Assembly (NCBI GenBank): GCA_007258455.2
Contig: VDFB02321306.1
Location: forward strand, 1 to 64,000
Direction of reading: 5' to 3'
Source of the DNA: Sequoia sempervirens
Taxonomy: Eukaryota; Streptophyta; Pinopsida; Cupressales; Cupressaceae
Length of the DNA: 64,000 nt
The notes beneath the pieces were generated by a model. It was given only the letters and a program-made list of their open reading frames with translations. It made no database searches and was not told where the DNA came from. This document shows positions 24,795-35,584 of the stretch, piece by piece. Position numbers and translations under genes: made by a program. The first letter of the stretch is position 1. The number at the start of each line of letters is the position of its first letter.

Positions 24795-24806
24795 GCTCTG
24801 ATACCA
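24795..24806 (-). other. Primer binding site (initiator-Met tRNA) of the PDS5 element
   Basis: The minus strand reads TGGTATCAGAGC, the standard plant LTR-retrotransposon primer site. It lies six bases after the presumed 5' LTR end (GGGCAGGACA at 24813) and just upstream of the PDS5 start codon. Confidence 0.85.
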
Positions 24807-26789
24807 TTGAAATGTCCTGCCCTATTTTGAGTACAAATTTTTTTGATTTCACTATTTAATATGGAGAGACATTTTTGTCAAACGGTTATCATATGATTGC
24901 TCTGAACTTGATTCCGATTGATTGCAAAGTAAATAATAATATGAAATGTAGTTCATATATGGTCTTGCACAAGACTTATATTAAATTTCATCCAACACAA
25001 TAGATGTATACATTTAATGCACACAAGGGACAATATGAATCTATTATAGAGTGTTGTTACAATTTATCTTTTATCTCAAAATTTTGCACATGTAAGTATT
25101 CTGACCTAAAACTCCATGTATTAATATTCCTTACTCATCGCCTACAACTCCTCCATAGGATGCAACAATAACTTCCAACTTGAATGGTAGCCAGGTGAAT
25201 TAGCTCTGGTGGTCCAAAGTAACTTTGTGATGTTCCTACAGGGATGTAAATTCAGCCTTGATTGCTTCGACTTCAAGAATACCTCCCTCGTTACTCTTCA
25301 ACTCTAGGCCTTGGCGTATATCTCCTTCCCCGACAGCTTCTTTCATACAAAGATGCTATTAACATTGGTCGTGAAATTTAATAGGAGGCCCCAAACTCAA
25401 TTCCCAAGCAGCTCGACCCCTTCACATATAATATTGTATTCAAATACTAACTCTAGTCAATTGTTAGAGATGGTAGGCGATAGATATAGATTGAAACGAC
25501 AAATTATCTGAAGTTCCAACTCATTAACGAATGACACCAACGCCCCCTTTTTGGTGTTAGGTTTTTTTCTCAATGACTGCGAAAGGTCTCTTTTCCACAC
25601 AACGGCTCATATTTTAAATGTTTGGCAACCAATCAAAAGATATAATAAATTGATTGTTGAATAACTTGATTGCTTTGATATCTGCATTACCTCCTTCATT
25701 GCCACAATATCTTGGTACTATATGGCTGCTTAAAAGTTGGCCACGACTTCTATAAAATATGGGAACCCAATTTAGTATGATCAATACTTAATTATCTTCC
25801 CCTACTCAAAGGCTCACGAATTTATTAAAACCAATATCGGTTGCTTATTAGAGGGCGGCCAGAACAAGACTATGATACCCATTCCTATGAAACTTTTACT
25901 ATGAAAATTGAAGTAGCTTTTTCAATAGAATTTCTCAACAGTAGCTTGTAAATAATTCCACCCAGCAATAGAATGACCGATGCTCAATAATCATGCGGCT
26001 TTAATTCATTCAATCAGCTCTCAAAATTAAGATTTATTCCCTGGCAACGACTATAGAAAGGGACAACTCCAAATGAGTTATTCATAAAATACTTCCTTGA
26101 AGAAATATCGACTCCTTGACTCAAACCGACTCTTTAGAGTATGCCACGATTTTTATTTTCACTTGCAAGTGTTTAGTGAATTTGATCCAGAAAGACACGA
26201 CAACTCAAGATATAATATTAAACCGGTCTCCTTCCCTCCGATGGTGGCTTCAAGAATTAAAGTTCTTGCATTCATGCGTTAGGGCTTAATAAGCCATGTC
26301 ACCTCATATAACTCAAACACTTTCTCGACTCTTTGCAAAAAGCCGATGGTTTGAAAACTTTCCCTTATCAAGTATTGAAGACTTTGGTTTAATTTTCAGA
26401 AGCCCAATGCTCAATCAATATAAATATATTATGCGAGAGAGCTCGATGGCTAGTAGTTACCCCGTAGGGGGAAATTGCTATTGCCTCTACTTAACTTATA
26501 TGATCATTAATTTTCGACTCAAATCACAATTCTGAAGCTATCTCTTGTCTTTCACGTCCGATGTAATGCCTCCAAAATAAATCAATAACCATTTCCCTAG
26601 TCTAATAGTATTGGTGACTTTAATATTCAAAAGAGAATGGCAGGGGATGATGTTTAAACTTCGAGTTTGTTCCTTTGAATCAATTGAGATTTCCACGACT
26701 CCAAAATCATATCCTTTGATGGCGCTATATGACAACCTTAATTCATGCTCATGTGACATTTGAAAACTTCTTCCACGATTGCTCCATAC

Positions 26790-27427
26790 TGTAAATTTTA
26801 ATGATCAGATAAATGCACAGAAAATTAATTTAAATCAGATGCAAAGACACAACAGATATCCTGGGAAAACCCTCCTTTTGAGGGAGAAAAACCCAACAAC
26901 AATATATCACTTATATATTGAATTGTCACAAAATGATCTTCTTACAAGAGGCCGATATGCAGGCCCAACAATATGCACCAAAGAGTGATGCAACACATAA
27001 CTATAATGCTGATAGAACTCAGCCTCCAACAATATGTTCTCCTACAAAATTTGCTCTTCTAGACAATTCAAACTTCTACTTCAAAGACTAATATTGAACT
27101 GACTCTTAAACTTGATGATTTACAATGAGAATGACATCGATTATAAATACAAGGAGGAGAGGATGCGTCTTTTCCTAAGTACCAAGTCGGCCACCATCAA
27201 GAAGACGACTTATCGAAAATCGCGCCTCTTGTAACAAGGTCGGCCTTGTTAGGAGATACGTGCCTCTTCATTAATAATTATTTTCTTAGCAAATAGAAGT
27301 CTCTATAAAAAAATTCGCACCTCTTGAGACTTCATAAATTAAATAGCATGAGGCTATCATTTAATTTATTATCAATAAGAAGATCGCTGGAAGATTACTT
27401 CTGACACTGCATGTTATCATCAACACT
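26790..27427 (-). repeat. 3' LTR of the copia element
   Basis: The plus-strand edges are TGTAAATTTTAATG and TTATCATCAACA. It is followed inside by CTCCCTCTTAGCTAGGG, whose minus-strand form ending AAGAGGGAG is the polypurine tract (27428-27440). Confidence 0.95.
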
Positions 27428-27825
27428 CCCTCTTAGCTAGGGAGTATACTTCCAGCTGCACAGGACATATCACCTCATCGTGATATTAGATATCGCCTCA
27501 ACACGATATCAACCATAATGGCTACAACCATACTATGGTGTGTACAAGTGTTCATCACTTGCTTGATGTTGTCACCTCAACATGACTTTCACCATGGCTG
27601 TCCCAGAGGGTGAAACACAAGTACAAAATATGTCATGGAGTCACACACATGACATCCACCATGACTCAGCTCAGATGGTGGAAACAAGGGCTTTCACCTC
27701 AAATCTCAAAGAGAAATGCATTAACAAGGACTTGCACCTCAAATTCCTCCGTCTCAGAAGAAAATGCATTAACACGGGATTTTACCTCGAACTTCTCTCA
27801 TAGAGAAGAACTCATTAAACAAGGC

Positions 27826-30800
27826 TTACTGATATTGAGACTCTTTCTCAGTCAAGGCTGGATTCTCCACCATACCAAGATTATCTCGAAAGTACACAAA
27901 CTTTATTTTGGAGAGAGGCTTGGTGAGAATGTCTGCCATCTGCTCATCAGTGCTGATATACCTCAACTGTATAGCCTTGCGCAGTACCATATCTCTAATA
28001 TAGTGGTACTTGATCTCAACATGCTTGGTTCTATCATGGAACACTGGATTGACAGAAAGCTTCACGCAACTCTGATTATCACAATGAATGATAGTAGGCT
28101 CCATTGATTGTCCAAACAATCCTGCAAGGAGCTTATGAAGCCACATCGCTTCTCAAGCTGCCATACAAGCTGCAATATACTCTGCCTCTGCTGTACTCAA
28201 TGCTACAGATGACTGCTTCCTGCTGCACCAGGATATCATAGCTGAACCCAAATTGAAGCAACAACCAGACGTGCTCTTTCGATCTGTGACACACCCTGAC
28301 CAATCAGAATTAGTATAACCATGTAACTCCAAGTCTGCATCTGAAGAATACCGCAACCCATATCCAACTGTGCCACGCAAGTATCTCAGGATATGTTTAG
28401 CTGCAACAAGATGTATCTGTCTCGGCTCACACATGAACTGGCTAAGTGCACTCACTGCATAACAAATATCAGGTCTAGTGTTAACTAGATACATCAAGGA
28501 TCCAATCAGCTGTCTGTACAATGTAGGATCCACTAAGTCTGAACTAGCTGCGCCTCCTTCAATTTATGTAGGTTAGTCTCTATGGGTGTAGACATGGATT
28601 TGCAATCCATCATACCAAATCTCTTAAGTATATCAATGGTGTACTTCCCTTGACTTAGAATCATCTCATTTGGTTTCTGCCAGACTTCTAAGCCAAGGAA
28701 GTAATGCATGAGCCCAGTGGTCCTTCATCTCAAATTCAAAAGTCAACTCCTTCTTACACTCAAGAATCAGGTGATCTTCTCTAGTAAGAATCAAATCATC
28801 AGCATATAAAACCAAAATTAATGCTTCACCATTGATTACCTTGAAATAGAGATTTGAGTCAGCATCATTTTTCAAGAAGCCCAAACTTGACAGGTATCGA
28901 TCAATCCTTTTGTACCATGCACGAGGAGCTTGCTTAAGACCATACAAGGCCTTCTTCAGCTTGCAAACATGTGACTCCTTCCCATGAACCTCAAATCCAT
29001 TAGGTTGCTCTATATAAACTTCTTCCTCAATTACTCCTTTGAGAAAAGCTGTCTTCACGTCCATTTGGTGAATCTTCCATCCTCTAGATGCAGCAATAGC
29101 AATGATGGTTCTGACAGAAGTATAGCAAGCAACAGGAGCAAATGTTTCTTCATAATCAACTCCCTCTTTCTGAGAAAACCCACGAGCCACAAATCTTGCT
29201 TTGTACTTTTCAATGCTCCCATCTGCAGCATGCTTGATCTTGAAGAGCCATTTAGAAGGCACCACAGACTTGCCCTCGGGTCTAGGAACAATGTCCCAAA
29301 CATCATTCTGAAGAATTGACTGATACTCCTCTGTCATAGCATCTATCCAAACCTGGTGACTAGATGCTTCCTCAAAACAGGTAGGCTCGAATTCTATAAT
29401 CTGACTCATTAAGGCAACATAACTGGAGAACTTATGTGGCCTTTTACTTTCTCTGAATGTGCCTCTAGGAGCTGCAAAACTTTCAGCCTCTTGCATAGTA
29501 TGCCTGGCCCATAGAGGTCTCTTTCTCCCAATAACAATGTCAGTAGGCCCATCAATAGGTTCCAAGGGTTCAATAGCATCAATATCTTGTTTTGGTTCTG
29601 AAGTCTCCCTCTGAATCTCAAGAGTATGGTCAACTTCCATATCCTGAGGAGACTCTTCATTATCGATCTCCATATGAATGCCCCTGGATCTCCTGAATGC
29701 AACATCTTCCTCGAATGTGACAACCCTACTGATCTTGATCAACTTCTGTCCTGGAATGTATATTCTGTAGGCTTTTGATGTCTCACTGTAGCCCACAAAT
29801 ATTCCCTTCTTGCCAGAGGGCTCCAATTTAGTTCTCTTTTCCTTTGGACCATGAACATAGACAGGACATCCAAAGATCCTCAAATGACTGACTTCAGACT
29901 TCTTCCCTGTAAAGGCTTCTTCCGGAGTCATATTCTCCAAGACCTTATGGGGACTTCTGTTTTGTACATATACAGCCGTCCTGGAAGCTTCTGCCCATAA
30001 GAAGGTTTGCAAATCTTGATCATGGATCATGGCCTTTGCTGCTTCCACGATCGTTCTGTTCTTTCTTTCCGCAACACCATTCTGTTGAGGATTATAGGGG
30101 ACACAAAACTCCCTCTTAATCCTTGCATCAATACAAAAATTCCGAAAATTGCCAGAGGTGTATTCTCCACCATTATCAGATCTGAGGACCTTAATTCTTT
30201 TACCAGAAAGATTTTCTACCAAGGCTTTAAATTCCTTAAACCTATCTAACACTTCCTCAGACTCTTTAGTTTTCAAAAAATAAATTCAAGTCTTCCTAGA
30301 GTGGTCATCAATAAAAAGAACATAATACAAGAATCTAGTCGAAGATGGAACAGACATAGGACCACATAAATCAGAATGAATAATATCTAAAATACACTTA
30401 GATCTATTTTCTCTACTATGAAAAGGGGCTTTTATATTCTTACCTAAAGTGCAACCCTTGCAAGTACCTTTGTGCTCCTGATTGAACTTAGGAAGGCCCG
30501 ACACCATCTTCTCCATGATAGGTAAGGCTCGGAAGTGTAGGTGAGCCAATCTCTGATGCCAAAGATCACATAGACTTGAAGAATCATGAACCAAGGCTTG
30601 TAGAGGACGTGTGCAGACCCTGTAAAGGCTTTCATGTCTAACTCCAATTACTTGAGGATCCTTGAAGGTAGAGTTCTCCATCCACACTAGAACTTTGCCT
30701 TTGGAGAAGTCAACTTGATATCCTTTATCTTCCAAGGCTGAAATAGAAATAAGATTGCGCTTGATTCCAGGAACATAAAGAACATTACTCAACTGAAGTG

Positions 30801-31864
30801 TGATGCCGGAATCCAAATGAAGTGTAGAGGTCCCAATTCCTTTCATGGAGTAGCTAGCATCATCTCTAATGATGACTTGCTCGGAAGACTCCTTTTCCAC
30901 TAAAATTGATAAGTGCTCCTTAAAACTAGTGATGTGTCGTGAAGCACCACTGTCGATCAGCCAAGTGTTGGTGATGGTAGGTACACTACTTGACAATGCC
31001 GAGTAGAACAAATATTCACTTGAATCCTTTTGCGGAGTAGCATCATCAACATCCGCAACGGTGACTTGTTGCTTAGGTCTAGTTGGACAATGCTTAGCGA
31101 AGTGCCCAAACTTATCACACCTAAAGCATTGAATCTTGGACATGTCTCTCTTCTTCTTGAAAGGAGGTGCATCATCATTTCCCTTGTCTCGATTCCTCTT
31201 GAAGAATCCTTTCCTTCCATCTTTTCCTTTCTTCTTTGAAGCATGGGAGGCGTGAACATGAATGTCTTCTTTCTTTGAACTTTGACCAATGCCTCTTGCC
31301 AACAACCTTGATTCCTCTTGAATGCAATCTGATCTTAGGCGATCAAACATAGGCAATTTTGATCTTGTACTGATTCCCTGAATGTAAGACTCCGAAGACA
31401 AAGGTAGACCATTGAGAGCGAGCATAGTCAAGTCTTTGTCATCAACCATATGCCCTATTGTCGAGAGCTGATCTCACAAATCTGAAATCCTCATAAAGTA
31501 TGCAATCACTGATTCACGTTTCACCATCTTCACATGATGTAGTTGTTGCTTCAGTGCAAGTGCTCGGCTGGTATTGTTGATTTTGTACATCTCTTTCCAA
31601 TGTTTTGAACATATCTCTTGCTGTCTTCAACTTAGAGACGATAGGAACAATGTGATCCTTGACGGAATCAACCAATATCTTCATTGCTTTAATATCTTTC
31701 TTTACCCACTGCAACTTCTCTTTTTCCTCCGCAGGTTCAGGAACGCTAGACTCCACAAACTCACCCAAGTCATTTTCACGCAAGGTAAGCATGATCCTAA
31801 ATCTCCATGATGTGAAGTTGGATGCTCCCTCGAGTCTATCCTCAATCTTCAACCCGTTCACCAT
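27826..31864 (-). pseudogene. Copia gag-pol polyprotein, at least six lesions
   Basis: The order is gag, protease, integrase, reverse transcriptase, RNase H, as in Ty1/copia. Gag starts MVNGLKIEDRLEGASNFTSW. A zinc knuckle CFRCDKFGHFAKHC is followed by the protease motif LIDSGASRHIT and a GAG-pre-integrase region (LWHQRLAHLHFRALP). The integrase has DNGGEYTSGNF and YNPQQNGVAERKNRTI. The reverse transcriptase has DVKTAFLKG and the YADDLIL active site. RNase H contains ALSTAEAEYIAAC. Lesions are a frameshift in gag (about 31598), TGA at 31474, TGA at 30286, frameshifts near 28720 and 28553, and TGA at 28153. The copy cannot move on its own. Confidence 0.95.
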
Positions 31865-31944
31865 CTTGACTAATGAGAAAAGTAAACAAAGAAGAGAATG
31901 GAGTATCGCTGTATAGAACCAAATCTGATCACGATCCTCTCAAA

Positions 31945-31959
31945 CCCACTCTGATACCA
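31945..31959 (-). other. Primer binding site of the copia element
   Basis: The minus strand reads TGGTATCAGAGTGGG immediately after the LTR end, complementary to the initiator-Met tRNA 3' end. Confidence 0.92.
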
Positions 31960-32593
31960 TGTAAATTGTAATGATCAGATAAATGCACAGAAAATTAATT
32001 TAAATCAGATGCAAAGACACAGCAGATACCCTAGGAAAACCCTCCTCTTGAGGGAGAAAAACCCAACAACAATATATCACTTATCTATTGAATTGTCACA
32101 AAATGATCTTCTTACAAGAGGCCTATATGCAGGCCCAACAATATGCATGAAAGAGTGATGCAACACAGAACTATAATGCTGATAGAACTCAGCCTCCAAC
32201 AATATGTTGTCCTACAGAACTCTTCTAGACAATTCGCACTTCTACTTCAAAGACTAATATTGAATTGACTCTTAAATTTGATGATTTACAATGAGAATGA
32301 CATCGATTATAAATACAAGGAGGAGAGGATGCGTCTTTTGCCAAGTACCAAGTCGGCCACCATCAAGAAGATGACTTGTAGAAAATCGCGCCTCTTGTAA
32401 CAAGGTCGGCCTTGTTAGGAAATACGTTCCTCTTCATTAATAATTATTTTCTTAGCTAATAGAAGTGTCTCTATAAAAAAAATTGCGCCTCTTGAGACTT
32501 CATAAATTAAATAGCATGAGGCTATCATTTAATTTATTATCAATAAGAAGATCGCTGGAAGATTACTTTTGACGCGGCATGTTATCATCAACA
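31960..32593 (-). repeat. 5' LTR of the copia element
   Basis: This is 634 bp with the same termini as the left copy. Differences include small indels near 32218 and 32465. The primer site TGGTATCAGAGTGGG directly abuts it at 31945-31959. Confidence 0.95.
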
Positions 32594-33494
32594 CATACAT
32601 TGTATCGGTCTGTGATATGATTTAAATTGAACTCAACTTCTGTGATAAATTTCTCCACAATACTACCCCCGAAAGGTAGAAGTAAAGAATATCAGGCGAT
32701 TGAGAGGCTTAATAAGAGCTTTAGATGAGCCTTGCATACTTATAGTTTATTCCCAAATTTTGACCCCTTTCATGAAACCTGCGGCAGCACCAAAATTTGA
32801 ATATATAATTTACTCTGAATTTAGCCCTTATGATAATTTTCATCATATCCCTTTTACTGGAAGTACTTCTGCCTGAATTCTGATACAACAATAAGCAAAA
32901 TAGCATGGAAGTTAAAAAATTTAATATAATATTGTTTGTTCACTTGAATTTGCAAATCTGGAGCCTCTGTAAAGAACACCAACTCTGAAATCTTCACCAT
33001 AGTCAAAATTTGTCTCCCTGAAGACTTCACCCAATTTTGTCAAAACTTCAATCAATTATAACAAAGTGAGAAAACTGAATGTCTTCTCCAGCTATCAGCC
33101 AGGACAGATCTTTCACTGCCGAAGCCAATCTTCTTTCAGGGGTCACCCCACCTCAGAAAAGCTGTGAACTATGTCCACCAACAAGAACCTGTTCTAAAAT
33201 CCTAAATCCAGCCTGCTGAAACAATGCTCTAGAAAATCTTCTATTCTTTCTGATCTCGTAACTCCTCCTGTGTCTGTGCAAATTCTCCTCCTTTTGTCTT
33301 TCACTTTTAATTTGCTTCTTTTTGAGTATTCACTTTAAAAAGCAACTTAATTAATTTATTTAACTTTTCTAACTTAAGTTACTTTTGCTCACTTAAATAA
33401 TTAATTTAAGTTGTCTCTTTTAATTTAGCCTTTTTTGAGAAACATTAAATTAATTATTTAATTGCAATGCTGACTCAAAATTGGGGACATTACT

Positions 33495-34296
33495 AAGGTG
33501 TGATCAAATGTTAAGGCTGTGTCAGACTAAACTCTTCCTTATATATGTTCTACTTATCATTTTTATTTTCCATTTATCATGCTTGAGAAGGGCAAGCATC
33601 TTTCGACAGTTTGTTTAAAATGTCAAGAAACAAACATCTCTCAAGGTAGCCTCCTTGGGCAGCAGATAAACAGGTCCAAGATGCCAAAATCTTATTCTGA
33701 GGTAAGCATCTTGCAGAAATTTTCATTGTAGATTTGCTGCATTTTTAAACGAGGGAGGATTCATATTCAGCACAGTTACAAGTAGGAAGTAGAACAGCAA
33801 TATGGACAAGAAGCATCATGGGATAAAAAAATCATTAAAGACTGAATGATGGCAGCATTAAATTATCACAAAATAATACTAGACAGAAACATGTCTTTAC
33901 AGCCAAGAAAGTAATTTATATAATTTATAATTTTGAACATATATTATTTCTGTAAAAAGTCTAGTGGATCAAAAACATGTCTTTATCGCTCAGGAAAGTC
34001 ATTTATGTATTCTTAGACTGCAAGGCTCTTGCTGTGTATGCCCTGGGTACTGCCCAGGCATTTGGGTTTGTCGGTCGGACCTAAAGGGAACCCGGACACC
34101 TGGGTAGTACCCTGGGTATACTTAGGGATGAACTGAAATCAGACCGATACCTGGACTGAACTGGTACATGTACCCGGCCCCAAACAAAAGGACATGGTAA
34201 CTTAGCTTATATGCGGTGTGGCTGGGAATAAACAAAGGCTGCACCCAACAATTCACTATCAACCAACAAAAATAATAAAACATATTACAAGGGTAG
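33495..34296. other. Intronic sequence right of the PDS5 element, no gene seen
   Basis: This begins directly after the 5' LTR edge. It is AT-rich and has no assignable ORF. It contains only the hairpin-forming block listed next. Confidence 0.5.
34036..34121. repeat. Short fold-back (inverted repeat), arms about 18-23 bp
   Basis: CCCTGGGTACTGCCCAGG at 34041-34058 pairs with CCTGGGTAGTACCCTGGG at 34099-34116 (16 of 18 positions). Pairing extends outward with mismatches through GTATGCC/GGTATAC. The loop is G/C-rich compared with the surroundings. It could be a MITE remnant or a stable RNA hairpin. Confidence 0.65.
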
Positions 34297-35034
34297 GTCT
34301 CCAAATGCCGGTCAACAGTAAACAATTTTAAATGGTCTCTGAATTCTTTACAATGATGACTAAAATGGACTTCACTTGGAAATCTAACCCATTTTCTAGC
34401 TGAAGCCCAATTGTGATCCTTGTGTAGAATCACCCAATCAGAAATGAGGGTTTTTGTCCTCCAAATGTTGGTCAACAGTAAACAATATGAGACAGTGTTA
34501 CCCCAAGTTTCTGGGACGGGGACAACAGGGGATGGCGGGACGAGTCCCCAAGTTTCCGATTTTTCAGGCCAAATTTGGGGACGACAGGGGACGGCTATAT
34601 AAAATATAGAAAAATTTAAAATATATAGGAAAACTTTAAATATTCATATGAAAACATGGATAATGTATGCATATATACATTATAGAAACTTAGCATATAA
34701 CATTTGTGTTAAGAATTCATTGTCAATACTCAATATGCATTCAGAATTCAGAATTCATTGTGAATATGCATGTGATATTAAACATAGTACACTACTGCCG
34801 TCCCCTGGCCGTCCCCCGTCCTTGGGACATTTCTGGGATGAGGACGGGGTGATTTAGACCTAGGGACGTGTCCCCGGGTAGCACTGATATTAAATGGTCT
34901 CTGAATTCTATACAATGATGACTAAAAATGGAATTTACTTGCGAATCTAACTCATTCTCTAGCTGAAGCCCAATTGTGATCCTTGTGTAGAATTGCCCAA
35001 ACAGAAATGAGGGTTTTTGTTCTCCAAAAATCCA
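34297..35034. repeat. Tandem duplication of about 180 bp, second unit split by a MITE
   Basis: The unit runs from CTCCAAATG-TGGTCAACAGTA through AATGGTCTCTGAATTCT to AATGAGGGTTTTTGT. Copy 1 is 34297-34460 and copy 2 is 34461-34492 plus 34887-35034. The MITE at 34493 separates the two parts of copy 2. Copy 1 therefore shows the uninterrupted site. Confidence 0.85.
34493..34886. mobile_element. hAT-type MITE, 394 bp
   Basis: The ends are CAGTGTTACCC and, inverted, CAGTGCTACCC. The flanks ATATGAGA and ATATTAAA agree at six of eight bases. Subterminal GGGACGGGGAC and CGTCCCC words are repeated at both ends around an AT-rich core with no ORF. The family is non-autonomous. Confidence 0.82.
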
Positions 35035-35584
35035 ACACCAAAGGTTTTCGTCCTTGAATGCAAGTTTGAAATTTGAATTAAGAAATAATGATAATGGATG
35101 ATTTGATGTGAGCCTTTAGTCTTCTTTTGTAAATTTTACTTAGGGGCCTCTATTTTATTTATTAACTTTTTCCCTCCATATATTTAAAAATATTTTTAAA
35201 TTGCATCCAAAGGCTCCTTTCTAAATTACATTTTGAATAAAGTGTTAGAAACACTTTTTAAATAGTACATAGGACCTAACATAATGTTTAAGCGGCCTAT
35301 TTGAAAATGAAGTGATTGCTCCCACTTAATTTTTTTATTTTTATTTCCCTTGCTCTATCTTTTAGCCTACAAGAAAAGGGGATAAGCCAGAGGTCTTCTT
35401 CGTGGATCTGATCTTGAAATTGGGACATCATAGATTAGGTGTTTTTGCACTATAGTCTTTCCACCTCAAATCTACAAGCATAACCTTTTTAACTTTGTAA
35501 ATAAGTTAGTAAACTTAAGAATAAAGTAAAATTGAAAATTTTAACTTTTAAACTTAAGTCTTAGTTAACATATATTTTTTTTTA

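Larger units (their letters stand above)
26790..32593 (-). mobile_element. Complete Ty1/copia retrotransposon (5.8 kb), inactivated
   Basis: Two LTRs (26790-27427 and 31960-32593) flank a minus-strand interior. CATAC is duplicated at 26785-26789 and 32594-32598, and the undisturbed site CCTCCATACATTG is kept in the other outer LTR near 11865. By eye the LTRs differ at about 5 percent of positions, so the insertion is moderately old. It sits within the 5' LTR of the PDS5 element and is therefore younger than that element. Confidence 0.96.
10363..33494 (-). mobile_element. Non-autonomous LTR retrotransposon carrying a captured PDS5 gene (with nested insertions)
   Basis: Two long direct repeats, 10363-19359 and 24813-33494, are the 3' and 5' LTRs of one minus-strand element once nested insertions are removed (about 2.5 kb left, truncated; about 2.9 kb right). 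The 5' LTR is followed, after six bases, by TGGTATCAGAGC, the initiator-Met tRNA primer site. The interior holds an intronless PDS5-like ORF where gag-pol would normally be. At the other end a purine-rich tract (TTGAGAAGGGCTGAC) abuts the 3' LTR start TGTAACGTCCCC. The tail of the 3' LTR matching 24813-25244 is missing because the neighbouring element ends at 10359. The pairing of the two repeats as one element is inference. The repeats, primer site and cargo are directly visible. Confidence 0.68.
24813..33494 (-). repeat. 5' LTR of the PDS5 element, interrupted by a copia element
   Basis: The plus-strand edges are TGTCCTGCCC at 24813 and GGGGACATTAC at 33494. The part from 25245 on matches the left LTR. 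With the copia element and its duplication removed it is about 2.88 kb. The 24813-25244 portion has no counterpart on the left, where another element interrupts. Confidence 0.68.

Noticed and set aside
24813..25240. A separate small LTR (24813-25240) belonging only to the PDS5 insert
   Set aside because: It is possible, since the segment has TG and CA ends, but there is no second copy. The left outer LTR is cut at precisely the matching place by another element, so a single long LTR explains the data better.
11665..26759. Related minus-strand frames (SHEHELSLSYSAIKGYD) at 11665-12021 and 26538-26759
   Set aside because: They lie at equivalent positions in the two outer LTRs. One runs into a nested solo LTR, and no start, motif or conservation beyond the DNA repeat supports a protein.
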